Positions 45,045-59,660 are shown, counted from the first letter of the stretch. The stretch is DNA of 64,000 bases from Heliocidaris erythrogramma (GCA_025617745.1 CM046857.1:23599237-23663236), one strand, 5' to 3'. The notes: generated from the letters alone by a model not told the origin. Numbers and translations are program-made.

Positions 45045-46776
45045 ATACTACTACTTGTAAAAGTTTATTATGTTCCTTTATTTCCAAATTTTGAGTGGAG
45101 CAGAAGAAAATTCAACACTAAGAGATTTTTCACGTCTATTTCTTCAGCATAGCATGCAAAAAGGCAAGTAGCCCTCGTGTGTTTTCCTTTTTATACAACG
45201 GATTCAGCATTATGAGGAACACGGAAAAGGGAGTGGGATAAAGTTTTCGCGTAATTACAATGTCGTGAATCTTAGCCTCCCTCTTCCGATAAATTTAATA
45301 TCTATCGATCAGAAAGATTTGTTGTTGTTGTTGTTGTTGTTTTTTTTTGAGAGATAGAGAGAGAGAGAGACTGTGAGAGTGAGTGAGCGAGGGAGAAGAG
45401 CGGGGGGGGGGGGGGGGAGGGATAGCGCCGGTTTGCAAGGATTAAAAAAATAAATCTAGTTTTCACTTTCTTTAATTTCATTTCTAAGGGGGGAGCCCTT
45501 GGACTCCATTGTTACGGCTTTTACTTTAATTTCAGTCATTGCCAAACATGCATACAAATGATTTGCCATTGTCAGATATTTGGGTGCATGCTGAAAAGTT
45601 TAAACCATTAATACTTGGTGAAAAAGCAACATACGTGTTCCATATTTGGCAACTTTATACTGATTCCAGTATCTAGTTCTTCATATTGTTTTAATTTAGG
45701 CTGATCTTCATGAATAATATATGTTTTGAAATCTGTACTTAAGTCATCAAAAGATACGGCCATGAAAAACAGAGAATTGCCTGCTCATTGCTATGCATTT
45801 CGGGTACAAAGGATTCAAGGTGTTAAAAGAGAGAGAGAGAGAGAGAAAGAGAGAAATGCATCATTGCCTCATTTCAAAGTTGGCACACTGTAGTCTGTCT
45901 CCAACGTAAGGCTCAAAGTCCATAGTGACAATATTATAGTGTAAACATAATAATATATGTGCACTTCAGTTGATTCTGCTGAAATTGTGTTATATACTAC
46001 TACTTGTAAAAGTTTATTATGTTCCTTTATTTCCAAATTTTAAGTGGAGCAGAAGAAAATTCAACACTAAGAGATTTTTCACGTCTATTTCTTCAGCATA
46101 GCATGCAAAAAGGCAAGGAGCCCTCGTGTGTTTTCCTTTTACAACGGATTCAGCATTATGAGGAACACGGAAAAGGGAGTGGGTGTCGTGAATCTAAGCC
46201 TCCCTCTTCCGATAAATTTAATATCTATCGATCAGAAAGAATTTGTTGTCGTTTTTTTTTTTGGGGGGGGGGGGTGGGGAAGGTATCAAGCTGAAGAGAA
46301 TGCTAGAGAGAGAGAGAGAGAGAAAGACTGTGAGAGTGAGTGAGCGAAAGAGAAGAGCGGGGGGGGGGGGGGGGGGAGGGATATCACCGGTTTGCAAGGA
46401 TTAAAAAAATAAATCTAGTTTTCACTTTCTTTAATTTCATTTCTAAGGGGGGAGCCCTTGGACTCCATCGTTACGCCTTTTACTTTAATTTCAGTCATTG
46501 CCAAACATGCATACAAATGATTTGCAATTGTCAGATATTTGGGTGCATGCTGAAAAGTTTCAACCATTAATACTTGGTGAAAAAGCAACTTGTGTGTTCC
46601 ATATTTGGCAACTTTATACTGATTCCAGTATCTAGTTCGTCATATTAGGCTGATCTTCATGAATAATATATGTTTTGAAATCTGTACTTCAGTCATCAAA
46701 AGATACGGCCATGAAAAACAGAGAATTGCCTGCTCATTGCTATGCATTTCGGGTACAAAGGATTCAAGGTGTTAAA

Positions 46777-46813
<37 letters not shown>

Positions 46814-47260
46814 AATGCATCATTGCCTCATTTCAAAGTTGGCACACTGTAGTCTGTCTCCAACGTAAGGGTCAAAGTCCATAATGACAATATTATAGTG
46901 TAAACATAATAATATATGTGCACTTCAGTTGATTCTGCTGAAATTGTGTTATATACTACTACTTGTAAAAGTTTATTATGTTCCTTTATTTCCAAATTTT
47001 AAGTGGAGCAGAAGAAAATTCAACACTAAGAGATTTTTCACGTCTATTTCTTCAGCATAGCATGCAAAAAGGCAAGTAGCCCTCGTGTGTTTTCCTTTTA
47101 CAACGGATTCAGCATTATGAGGAACACGGAAAAGGGAGTGGGTGTCGTGAATCTAAGCCTCCCTCTTCCGATAAATTTAATATCTATCGATCAGAAAGAA
47201 TTTGTTGTCGTTTTTTTTTTGGGGGGGGGGTGGGGAAGGTATCAAGCTGAAGAGAATGCT

Positions 47261-47292
<32 letters not shown>

Positions 47293-48696
47293 AGAGTGAG
47301 TGAGCGAAAGAGAAGAGCGGGGGGGGGGGGGGCGGGGAGGGATATCACCGGTTTGCAAGGATTAAAAAAATAAATCTAGTTTTCACTTTCTTTAATTTCA
47401 TTTCTAAGGGGGGAGCCCTTGGACTCCATTGTTACGGCTTTTACTTTAATTTCAGTCATTGCCAAACATGCATACAAATGATTTGCCATTGTCAGATATT
47501 TGGGTGCATGCTGAAAAGTTTAAACCATTAATACTTGGTGAAAAAGCAACATACGTGTTCCATATTTGGCAACTTTATACTGATTCCAGTATCTAGTTCT
47601 TCATATTGTTTTAATTTAGGCTGATCTTCATGAATAATATATGTTTTGAAATCTGTACTTAAGTCATCAAAAGATACGGCCATGAAAAACAGAGAATTGC
47701 CTGCTCATTGCTATGCATTTCGGGTACAAAGGATTCAAGGTGTTAAAAGAGAGAGAGAGAGAGAGAAAGAGAGAAATGCATCATTGCCTCATTTCAAAGT
47801 TGGCACACTGTAGTCTGTCTCCAACGTAAGGCTCAAAGTCCATAGTGACAATATTATAGTGTAAACATAATAATATATGTGCACTTCAGTTGATTCTGCT
47901 GAAATTGTGTTATATACTACTACTTGTAAAAGTTTATTATGTTCCTTTATTTCCAAATTTTAAGTGGAGCAGAAGAAAATTCAACACTAAGAGATTTTTC
48001 ACGTCTATTTCTTCAGCATAGCATGCAAAAAGGCAAGGAGCCCTCGTGTGTTTTCCTTTTACAACGGATTCAGCATTATGAGGAACACGGAAAAGGGAGT
48101 GGGTGTCGTGAATCTAAGCCTCCCTCTTCCGATAAATTTAATATCTATCGATCAGAAAGAATTTGTTGTCGTTTTTTTTTTTTGGGGGGGGGGGTGGGGA
48201 AGGTATCAAGCTGAAGAGAATGCTAGAGAGAGAGAGAGAGAGAAAGACTGTGAGAGTGAGTGAGCGAAAGAGAAGAGCGGGGGGGGGGGGGGGGGGAGGG
48301 ATATCACCGGTTTGCAAGGATTAAAAAAATAAATCTAGTTTTCACTTTCTTTAATTTCATTTCTAAGGGGGGAGCCCTTGGACTCCATCGTTACGCCTTT
48401 TACTTTAATTTCAGTCATTGCCAAACATGCATACAAATGATTTGCAATTGTCAGATATTTGGGTGCATGCTGAAAAGTTTCAACCATTAATACTTGGTGA
48501 AAAAGCAACTTGTGTGTTCCATATTTGGCAACTTTATACTGATTCCAGTATCTAGTTCGTCATATTAGGCTGATCTTCATGAATAATATATGTTTTGAAA
48601 TCTGTACTTCAGTCATCAAAAGATACGGCCATGAAAAACAGAGAATTGCCTGCTCATTGCTATGCATTTCGGGTACAAAGGATTCAAGGTGTTAAA

Positions 48697-48731
<35 letters not shown>

Positions 48732-49177
48732 AATGCATCATTGCCTCATTTCAAAGTTGGCACACTGTAGTCTGTCTCCAACGTAAGGGTCAAAGTCCAT
48801 AATGACAATATTATAGTGTAAACATAATAATATATGTGCACTTCAGTTGATTCTGCTGAAATTGTGTTATATACTACTACTTGTAAAAGTTTATTATGTT
48901 CCTTTATTTCCAAATTTTAAGTGGAGCAGAAGAAAATTCAACACTAAGAGATTTTTCACGTCTATTTCTTCAGCATAGCATGCAAAAAGGCAAGTAGCCC
49001 TCGTGTGTTTTCCTTTTACAACGGATTCAGCATTATGAGGAACACGGAAAAGGGAGTGGGTGTCGTGAATCTAAGCCTCCCTCTTCCGATAAATTTAATA
49101 TCTATCGATCAGAAAGAATTTGTTGTCGTTTTTTTTTGGGGGGGGGGTGGGGAAGGTATCAAGCTGAAGAGAATGCT

Positions 49178-49209
<32 letters not shown>

Positions 49210-50593
49210 AGAGTGAGTGAGCGAAAGAGAAGAGCGGGGGGGGGGGGGGGGCGGGGAGGGATATCACCGGTTTGCAAGGATTAAAAAAATAAATCTAGTT
49301 TTCACTTTCTTTAATTTCATTTCTAAGGGGGGAGCCCTTGGACTCCATTGTTACGCCTTTTACTTTAATTTCAGTCATTGCCAAACATGCATACAAATGA
49401 TTTGCAATTGTCAGATATTTGGGTGCATGCTGAAAAGTTTCAACCATTAATACTTGGTGAAAAAGCAACATGTGTGTTCCATATTTGGCAACTTTATACT
49501 GATTCCAGTATCTAGTTCTTCATATTGTTTTAATTTAGGCTGATCTTCATGAATAATATATGTTTTGAAATCTGTACTTCAGTCATCAAAAGATACGGCC
49601 ATGAAAAACAGAGAATTGCCTGCTCATTGCTATGCATTTCGGGTACAAAGGATTCAAGGTGTTAAAAGAGAGAGAGAGAGAGAGAAATGCATCATTGCCT
49701 CATTTCAAAGTTGGCACACTGTAGTCTGTCTCCAACGTAAGGGTCAAAGTCCATAGTGACAATATTATAGTGTAAACATAATAATATATGTGCACTTCAG
49801 TTGATTCTGCTGAAATTGTGTTATATACTACTACTTGTAAAAGTTTATTATGTTCCTTTATTTCCAAATTTTAAGTGGAGCAGAAGAAAATTGAACACTA
49901 AGAGATTTTTCACGTCTATTTCTTCAGCATAGCATGCAAAAAGGCAAGTAGCCCTCGTGTGTTTTCCTTTTACAACGGATTCAGCATTATGAGGAACACG
50001 GAAAAGGGAGTGGGTGTCGTGAATCTAAGCCTCCCTTTTCCGATAAATTCAATATCTATCGATCAGAAAGAATTTTTTTTTTTTTTTTTGGGGGGGGGTG
50101 GGGAAGGTATCAAGCTGAAGAGAATGCTAGAGAGAGAGAGAGAGAAAGACTGTGAGAGTGAGTGAGCGAAAGAGAAGAGCGGGGGGGGGGGGGGAGGGAT
50201 ATCACCGGTTTGCAAGGATTAAAAAAATAAATCTAGTTTTCACTTTCTTTAATTTCATTTCTAAGGGGGGAGCCCTTGGACTCCATCGTTACCCTTTTAC
50301 TTTAATTTCAGTCATTGCCAAACATGCATACAAATGATTTGCAATTGTCAGATATTTGGGTGCATGCTGAAAAGTTTCAACCATTAATACTTGGTGAAAA
50401 AGCAACATATGTGTTCCATATTTGGCAACTTTATACTGATTCCAGTATCTAGTTCGTCATATTAGGCTGATCTTCATGAATAATATATGTTTTGAAATCT
50501 GTACTTCAGTCATCAAAAGATACGGCCATGAAAAACAGAGAATTGCCTGCTCATTGCTATGCATTTCGGGTGCAAAGGATTCAAGGTGTTAAA

Positions 50594-50643
<50 letters not shown>

Positions 50644-51567
50644 GCATCATTGCCTCATTTCAAAGTTGGCACACTGTAGTCTGTCTCCAACGTAAGGGTC
50701 AAAGTCCATAATGACAATATTATAGTGTAAACATAATAATATATGTGCACTTCAGTTGATTCTGCTGAAATTGTGTTATATACTACTACTTGTAAAAGTT
50801 TATTATGTTCCTTTATTTCCAAATTTTAAGTGGAGCAGAAGAAAATTCAACACTAAGAGATTTTTCACGTCTATTTCTTCAGCATAGCATGCAAAAAGGC
50901 AAGTAGCCCTCGTGTGTTTTCCTTTTACAACGGATTCAGCATTATGAGGAACACGGAAAAGGGAGTGGGTGTCGTGAATTTTAGCCTCCCTCTTCCGATA
51001 AATTTAATATCTATCGATCAGAAAGAATTTGTTGTTGTTTTTTTTTGGGGGGGGGGGGGGGGTGGGGAAGGTATCAAGCTGAAGAGAATGCTAGAGAGAG
51101 AGAGAGAGAGAAAGACTGTGAGAGTGAGTGAGCGAAAGAGAAGAGGGGGGGGGGGGGAGGGATATCACCGGTTTGCAAGGATTAAAAAAATAAATCTAGT
51201 TTTCACTTTCTTTAATTTCATTTCTAAGGGGGGAGCCCTTGGACTCCATCGTTACGCCTTTTACTTTAATTTCAGTCATTGCCAAACATGCATACAAATG
51301 ATTTGCAATTGTCAGATATTTGGGTGCATGCTGAAAAGTTTCAACCATTAATACTTGGTGAAAAAGCAACATATGTGTTCCATATTTGGCAACTTTATAC
51401 TGATTCCAGTATCTAGTTCTTCATATTGTTTTAATTTAGGCTGATCTTCATGAATAATATATGTTTTGAAATCTGTACTTAAGTCATCAAAAGATACGGC
51501 CATGAAAAACAGAGAATTGCCTGCTCATTGCTATGCATTTCGGGTACAAAGGATTCAAGGTGTTAAA

Positions 51568-51606
<39 letters not shown>

Positions 51607-52532
51607 AATGCATCATTGCCTCATTTCAAAGTTGGCACACTGTAGTCTGTCTCCAACGTAAGGGTCAAAGTCCATAATGACAATATTATAGTGTAAACAT
51701 AATAATATATGTGCACTTCAGTTGATTCTGCTGAAATTGTGTTATATACTACTACTTGTAAAAGTTTATTATGTTCCTTTATTTCCAAATTTTAAGTGGA
51801 GCAGAAGAAAATTCAACACTAAGAGATTTTTCACGTCTATTTCTTCAGCATAGCATGCAAAAAGGCAAGTAGCCCTCGTGTGTTTTCCTTTTACAACGGA
51901 TTCAGCATTATGAGGAACACGGAAAAGGGAGTGGGTGTCGTGAATTTTAGCCTCCCTCTTCCGATAAATTTAATATCTATCGATCAGAAAGAATTTGTTG
52001 TTTTTTTTTTTTTTTTTTGGGGGGGGGGGTGGGGAAGGTATCAAGCTGAAGAGAATGCTAGAGAGAGAGAGAGAGAGAAAGACTGTGAGAGTGAGTGAGC
52101 GAAAGAAAAGAGGGGGGGGGGGAGGGATATCACCGGTTTGCAAGGATTAAAAAAATAAATCTAGTTTTCACTTTCTTTAATTTCATTTCTAAGGGGGGAG
52201 CCCTTGGACTCCATCGTTACGCCTTTTACTTTAATTTCAGTCATTGCCAAACATGCATACAAATGATTTGCAATTGTCAGATATTTGGGTGCATGCTGAA
52301 AAGTTTCAACCATTAATACTTGGTGAAAAAGCAACATATGTGTTCCATATTTGGCAACTTTATACTGATTCCAGTATCTAGTTCTTCATATTGTTTTAAT
52401 TTAGGCTGATCTTCATGAATAATATATGTTTTGAAATCTGTACTTAAGTCATCAAAAGATACGGCCATGAAAAACAGAGAATTGCCTGCTCATTGCTATG
52501 CATTTCGGGTACAAAGGATTCAAGGTGTTAAA

Positions 52533-52569
<37 letters not shown>

Positions 52570-54053
52570 AATGCATCATTGCCTCATTTCAAAGTTGGCA
52601 CACTGTAGTCTGTCTCCAACGTAAGGGTCAAAGTCCATAATGACAATATTATAGTGTAAACATAATAATATATGTGCACTGCAGTTCATTCTGCTGAAAT
52701 TGTGCTATATACTACTACTTGTAAAAGTTTATTATGTTCCTTTATTTCCAAATTTTAAGTGGAGCAGAAGAAAATTCAACACTACGAGATTTTTCACGTC
52801 TATTTCTTCAGCATAGCATGCAAAAAGGCAAGTAGCCCTCGTGTGTTTTCCTTTTACAACGGATTCAGCATTATGAGGAACACGGAAAAGGGAGTGGGAT
52901 AAAGTTTTGCGTCATTACAATGTCGTGAATATTAGCCTCCCTCTTCCGATAAATTTAATATCTATCGATCAGAAACATTTGTTGCTGTTGTTGTTTTTTT
53001 TTTTTTTGGGGGGGGGGAAGGTATCAAGCTGAAGAGAATGCTAGAGAGAGAGAGAGAGATAGAGAGAGAGAGAAAAATGTGAGAGTGAGAGAATGCTAGA
53101 GAGAGAGAGAGAGAGAGAGAGACTGTGAGAGTGAGTGAGCGAGAGAGAAGAGCGGGGGGGGGGGGGGGGGGAGTGATAGCGCCGGTTTGCAAGGATTAAA
53201 AAAATAAATCTATTTTTCACTTTCTTTAATTTCATTTCTAAGGGGGGAGCCCTTGGACTCCATCGTTACGCCTTTTACTTTAATTTCAGTCATTGCCAAA
53301 CATGCATACAAATGATTTGCAATTGTCAGATATTTGGGTGCATGCTGAAAAGTTTCAACCATTAATACTTGGTGAAAAAGCAACATATGTGTTCCATATT
53401 TGGCAACTTTATACTGATTCCAGTATCTAGTTCTTCATATTGTTTCAATTTAGGCTGATTTTCATGAATAATATATGTTTTGAAATCTGTACTTAAGTCA
53501 TCAAAAGATACGGCCATGAAAAACAGAGAATTGCCTGCTCATTGCTATGCATTTCGGGTACAAAGGATTCAAGGTGTTAAAAGAGAGAGAGAGAGAGAGA
53601 AATGCATCATTGCCTCATTTCAAAGTTGGCACACTGTAGTCTGTCTCCAACGTAAGGGTCAAAGTCCATAGTGACAATATTATAGTGTAAACATAATAAT
53701 ATATGTGCACTTCAGTTGATTCTGCTGAAATTGTGTTATATACTACTACTTGTAAAAGTTTATTATGTTCCTTTATTTCCAAATTTTAAGTGGAGCAGAA
53801 GAAAATTCAACACTAAGAGATTTTTCACGTCTATTTCTTCAGCATAGCATGCAAAAAGGCAAGTAGCCCTCGTGTGTTTTCCTTTTACAACGGATTCAGC
53901 ATTATGAGGAACACGGAAAAGGGAGTGGGTGTCGTGAATCTAAGCCTCCCTTTTCCGATAAATTTAATATCTATCGATCAGAAAGAATTTGTTGTCGTTT
54001 TTTTTTTTTTGGGGGGGGGGGGGTGGGGAAGGTATCAAGTTGAAGAGAATGCT

Positions 54054-54087
<34 letters not shown>

Positions 54088-54534
54088 AGAGTGAGTGAGC
54101 GAAAGAGAAGAGCGGGGGGGGGGGGAGGGATATCACCGTTTGCAAGGATTAAAAAAATAAATCTAGTTTACACTTTCTTTAATTTCATTTCTAAGGGGGG
54201 AGCCCTTGGACTCCATCGTTACGCCTTTTACTTTAATTTCAGTCATTGCCAAACATGCATACAAATGATTTGTAATTGTCAGATATTTGGGTGCATGCTG
54301 AAAAGTTTAAACCATTAATACTTGGTGAAAAAGCAACATATGTGTTCCATATTTGGCAACTTTATACTGATTCCAGTATCTAGTTCTTCATATTGTTTTA
54401 ATTTAGGCTGATCTTCATGAATAATATATGTTTTGAAATCTGTACTTCAGTCATCAAAAGATACAGCCATGAAAAACAGAGAATTGCCTGCTCATTGCTA
54501 TGCATTTCGGGTACAAAGGATTCAAGGTGCTAAA

Positions 54535-54569
<35 letters not shown>

Positions 54570-56050
54570 AATGCATCATTGCCTCATTTCAAAGTTGGCA
54601 CACTGTAGTCTGTCTCCAACGTAAGGGTCAAAGTCCATAATGACAATATTATAGTGTAAACATAATAATATATGTGCACTGCAGTTCATTCTGCTGAAAT
54701 TGTGCTATATACTACTACTTGTAAAAGTTTATTATGTTCCTTTATTTCCAAATTTTAAGTGGAGCAGAAGAAAATTCAACACTACGAGATTTTTCACGTC
54801 TATTTCTTCAGCATAGCATGCAAAAAGGCAAGTAGCCCTCGTGTGTTTTCCTTTTACAACGGATTCAGCATTATGAGGAACACGGAAAAGGGAGTGGGAT
54901 AAAGTTTTGCGTCATTACAATGTCGTGAATATTAGCCTCCCTCTTCCGATAAATTTAATATCTATCGATCAGAAACATTTGTTGCTGTTGTTGTTTTTTT
55001 TTTTTGGGGGGGGGGGGAAGGTATCAAGCTGAAGAGAATGCTAGAGAGAGAGAGAGAGATAGAGAGAGAGAGAAAAATGTGAGAGTGAGAGAATGCTAGA
55101 GAGAGAGAGAGAGAGAGAGAGACTGTGAGAGTGAGTGAGCGAGAGAGAAGAGCGGGGGGGGGGGGGGGGGGGAGTGATAGCGCGGTTTGCAAGGATTAAA
55201 AAAATAAATCTATTTTTCACTTTCTTTAATTTCATTTCTAAGGGGGGAGCCCTTGGACTCCATCGTTACGCCTTTTACTTTAATTTCAGTCATTGCCAAA
55301 CATGCATACAAATGATTTGCAATTGTCAGATATTTGGGTGCATGCTGAAAAGTTTCAACCATTAATACTTGGTGAAAAAGCAACATATGTGTTCCATATT
55401 TGGCAACTTTATACTGATTCCAGTATCTAGTTCTTCATATTGTTTCAATTTAGGCTGATTTTCATGAATAATATATGTTTTGAAATCTGTACTTAAGTCA
55501 TCAAAAGATACGGCCATGAAAAACAGAGAATTGCCTGCTCATTGCTATGCATTTCGGGTACAAAGGATTCAAGGTGTTAAAAGAGAGAGAGAGAGAGAGA
55601 AATGCATCATTGCCTCATTTCAAAGTTGGCACACTGTAGTCTGTCTCCAACGTAAGGGTCAAAGTCCATAGTGACAATATTATAGTGTAAACATAATAAT
55701 ATATGTGCACTTCAGTTGATTCTGCTGAAATTGTGTTATATACTACTACTTGTAAAAGTTTATTATGTTCCTTTATTTCCAAATTTTAAGTGGAGCAGAA
55801 GAAAATTCAACACTAAGAGATTTTTCACGTCTATTTCTTCAGCATAGCATGCAAAAAGGCAAGTAGCCCTCGTGTGTTTTCCTTTTACAACGGATTCAGC
55901 ATTATGAGGAACACGGAAAAGGGAGTGGGTGTCGTGAATCTAAGCCTCCCTTTTCCGATAAATTTAATATCTATCGATCAGAAAGAATTTGTTGTCGTTT
56001 TTTTTTTTTTGGGGGGGGGGTGGGGAAGGTATCAAGTTGAAGAGAATGCT

Positions 56051-56084
<34 letters not shown>

Positions 56085-56534
56085 AGAGTGAGTGAGCGAA
56101 AGAGAAGAGCGGGGGGGGGGGGGGAGGGATATCACCGGTTTGCAAGGATTAAAAAAATAAATCTAGTTTACACTTTCTTTAATTTCATTTCTAAGGGGGG
56201 AGCCCTTGGACTCCATCGTTACGCCTTTTACTTTAATTTCAGTCATTGCCAAACATGCATACAAATGATTTGTAATTGTCAGATATTTGGGTGCATGCTG
56301 AAAAGTTTAAACCATTAATACTTGGTGAAAAAGCAACATATGTGTTCCATATTTGGCAACTTTATACTGATTCCAGTATCTAGTTCTTCATATTGTTTTA
56401 ATTTAGGCTGATCTTCATGAATAATATATGTTTTGAAATCTGTACTTCAGTCATCAAAAGATACAGCCATGAAAAACAGAGAATTGCCTGCTCATTGCTA
56501 TGCATTTCGGGTACAAAGGATTCAAGGTGCTAAA

Positions 56535-56569
<35 letters not shown>

Positions 56570-57016
56570 AATGCATCATTGCCTCATTTCAAAGTTGGCA
56601 CACTGTAGTCTGTCTCCAACGTAAGGGTCAAAGTCCATAATGACAATATTATAGTGTAAACATAATAATATATGTGCACTTCAGTTGATTCTGCTGAAAT
56701 TGTGTTATATACTACTACTTGTAAAAGTTTATTATGTTCCTTTATTTCCAAATTTTAAGTGGAGCAGAAGAAAATTGAACACTAAGAGATTTTTCACGTC
56801 TATTTCTTCAGCATAGCATGCAAAAAGGCAAGTAGCCCTCGTGTGTTTTCCTTTTACAACGGATTCAGCATTATGAGGAACACGGAAAAGGGAGTGGGTG
56901 TCGTGAATCTAAGCCTCCCTTTTCCGATAAATTTAATATCTATCGATCAGAAAGAATTTGTTGTCGTTTTTTTTTTGGGGGGGGGGTGGGGAAGGTATCA
57001 AGCTGAAGAGAATGCT

Positions 57017-57048
<32 letters not shown>

Positions 57049-57530
57049 AGAGTGAGTGAGCGAAAGAGAAGGGCGGGGGGGGGGGGGAGGGATAGCGCCG
57101 GTTTGCAAGGATTAAAAAAATAAATCTAGTTTTCACTTTCTTTAATTTCATTTCTAAGGGGGAGCCCTTGGACTCCATCGTTACGCCTTTTACTTTAATT
57201 TCAGTCATTACCAAACATGCATACAAATGATTTGCAATTGTCAGATATTTGGGTGCATGCTGAAAAGTTTAAACCATTAATACTTGGTGAAAAAGCAACA
57301 TATGCGTTCCATATTTGGCAACTTTATACTGATTCCAGTATCTAGTTCTTCATATTGTTTTAATTTAGGCTGATTTTCATGAATAATATATGCTTTGAAA
57401 TCTGTACTTAAGTCATCAAAAGATACGGCCATGAAAAACAGAGAATTGCCTGCTCATTGCTATGCATTTCGGGTACAAAGGATTCAAGGTGTTAAAAGGG
57501 AGAGAGAGAGAGAGAGAGAAAGACTGTGAG
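45045..57530 (+). repeat. 0.96-kb tandem array, main block (about 13 units)
   Basis: GTGCACT starts lie near 45959, 46919, 47879, 48836, 49790, 50744, 51712, 52675, 53704, 54675, 55704 and 56676, so periods are 954-1029 bp. Length differences come almost only from GA, GTT, T and G tracts and from an extra (GA)n-ATGCTAGAGAG copy in the ~1029-bp units. B-type units lack the ATAAAGTTTTCGCGTAATTACAA stretch and read GTGGGTGTCGTGAAT. Longer copying units are visible: 2000 bp (52675-54675 versus 54675-56675) and 1920 bp (about 45430 onward versus 47350 onward). Short frames in every unit arise from GA and G tracts plus shared flanks; none looks coding. Confidence 0.97.
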
Positions 57531-58419
57531 AGTGAGTGAGCGAAAGATTTGTTGTTGTTGTTGTTGTTGTTGTTTTTAGGGGGGAAGGTATCATGCTGAA
57601 GAGAATACTAGAGAGAGAGAGCCTCCCTCTTCCGATCAATTTAATAACGATCGATCTGAAATATTTGTTGGGGGCTGAAGAGAATCCGAGAGAGAAAGAG
57701 AGAAAGAGAGAGAGAGAAAGAGAAAGAATGAGAGAGTGAAAGAGAGATAGAGAGATAAAGAGAAAGAGGGGCGATAACGCAGGTTTGCAAGGATTAAAAA
57801 ATAAATAAATCTAGTTTTCACTTTCTTTAATTTCATTTTAAGGGGGTGGGGAGGGGAGTACTTGGCCTTCATCGTTCCTCCTATGGTTACGACTTTTACA
57901 TTCATTTCAGTCATTTCTAAACATGCAAAAAAATAATTTGCACTTCTCAAATATTTGTGTGCATGTTGAAAAGATTAAACCATAAATCCTTCGTGAAAGA
58001 GTATATGTTTCATCATTTCAAACTTTATATTTATTTACAGTATCAATGTTTTCACATTGTTTTATTTGAGGCTGATTTTCATGAAAAATATATGCTTTTA
58101 ATTATATACTTAAGTCATGAAAAGTCACGGCCATGGAAAACGGGGAAATGCCTGCTCATTGCTATGCATTTCGAGTACAAAGATGTTAAGAGAGAGAGAG
58201 AGAGGTTGAGAAACAAAAATGCAGCTTTGCCTCATTTTAAAGTTGAGAAACTGTAGTGTGCCACGAACGTATAAGGGCAAAAGTCCATAATTACTAAATT
58301 GTGTTAACTTCTTGTTGCAAGTTTCGGAATTATTCTGCATAGTAGTACTTGTAAAATTTAATATTGATCGATCCGAAAGATTTGTTGGAGAGGGGGAGGA
58401 ATTAAGCTGAAGAGTATGC

Positions 58420-58478
<59 letters not shown>

Positions 58479-58860
58479 GGGGGGGGGGGGGGTAACGCCG
58501 GTTTGCAAGGATTAAAAAAATCTAGTTTTCACTTTCTTTAATCTCATTTTTAAAGGGGTGGGGAGGGGAGTACTTGGACTTCATTGATCCTCCTATGGTT
58601 ACGCCTTTTACTTTAATTTCAGTCAATGCTAAACATGCAAATATTTGTGTGCATGTTGAAGATATTAAACCATTAACATATTTGTACTTTTTTTTACAAC
58701 ATATTTATTTCTTTCCAGTATCTACGATTTCATAGTTTATTTTAGGCTGATTCTCGAGAATAATATATGCTTTAAATTTAGTCATCAAAAGTTACGGCCA
58801 TGGGAAACAGGGAAATGCCCGCTCATTGCTATGCATTTCGGCTACAAAGGATTCATGGTG

Positions 58861-58895
<35 letters not shown>

Positions 58896-59660
58896 GCAGC
58901 TTCATTTCAAGTTGAAACACTGTAGTCTGCCACGAACGTATGGTCAAAGTCCAGAAGTGAAAAATTGTGTGAACATCTTGATGCATGTGGACGTCAGTTC
59001 ATTATGCTAACATTGTTCTATATACTACTACTTGTAACAGTTTATATGTGCCTTTATTTCAAAATATTATGTGGAAGAGAAGAAAATCCCAAACTAAGTG
59101 CTTTTTCACGTCTATTTTTTCAGCACAGCATGCAAATAGGCAAGTAACACTTCAAGTATGTGTTTACCAACGGATTCACTACTATATGCGAAACACGGAA
59201 AAAGGGTGTGGTGCAAAGTTTTCGCGTAATCAGGAATCTTAGCCTCCCTCTTCCGGTCAATTTAATATCGATCAATCCGAAATAGTTTTTTTTTTTTTTT
59301 GGGGGGGGGGGAGGAAGTAAGATTAAGAGAATGAGAATGAGAGAGAGAGGGGGGGGGGGGGGGGGGAGGGGGAGGGGTAACGCCGGTTTGCAAGGATTAA
59401 ACAAATATCTAGTGTTCACTTTCTTTAATATAATTTTTAAGGGGGGGGGGGGTACTTGGACTTCATTGATCCTCCTATGGTTAAGCCTTTTACTTTAATT
59501 TCAGTCATTGCTATACATGGATAAAGAATGATTTGCACTTGTCATTTGGGTGTATTCGGAAGATATTAAACCATTAATACTTGGTGAAAAAGTGACATTA
59601 TGTGCTCCATTTTTTTGCAACTTTATAGTTATTATTTCCAGTACCTAGGGTTTCGTATTG
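57531..59660 (+). repeat. 0.96-kb tandem array, degraded right edge
   Basis: Shortened and diverged units. A hybrid at 57497-57560 joins the second GA tract of one unit to the first GA tract of the next. Later anchors are TTTGCAAGGATTAA (57783, 58502, 59386), CATGGAAAACGGGGAAATGC, TACTACTACTTGTAACAGTT and TTCCGGTCAATTTAATAT. The array fades near 59660. Confidence 0.88.

Noticed and set aside
46019-56624. Repeated 60-145-codon plus-strand frames (ending in GKEPSC, REREREK or KSFNH-like sequence)
   Set aside because: They are translations of the 0.96-kb unit with its GA and G tracts; lengths change with tract length and nothing suggests selection on protein.
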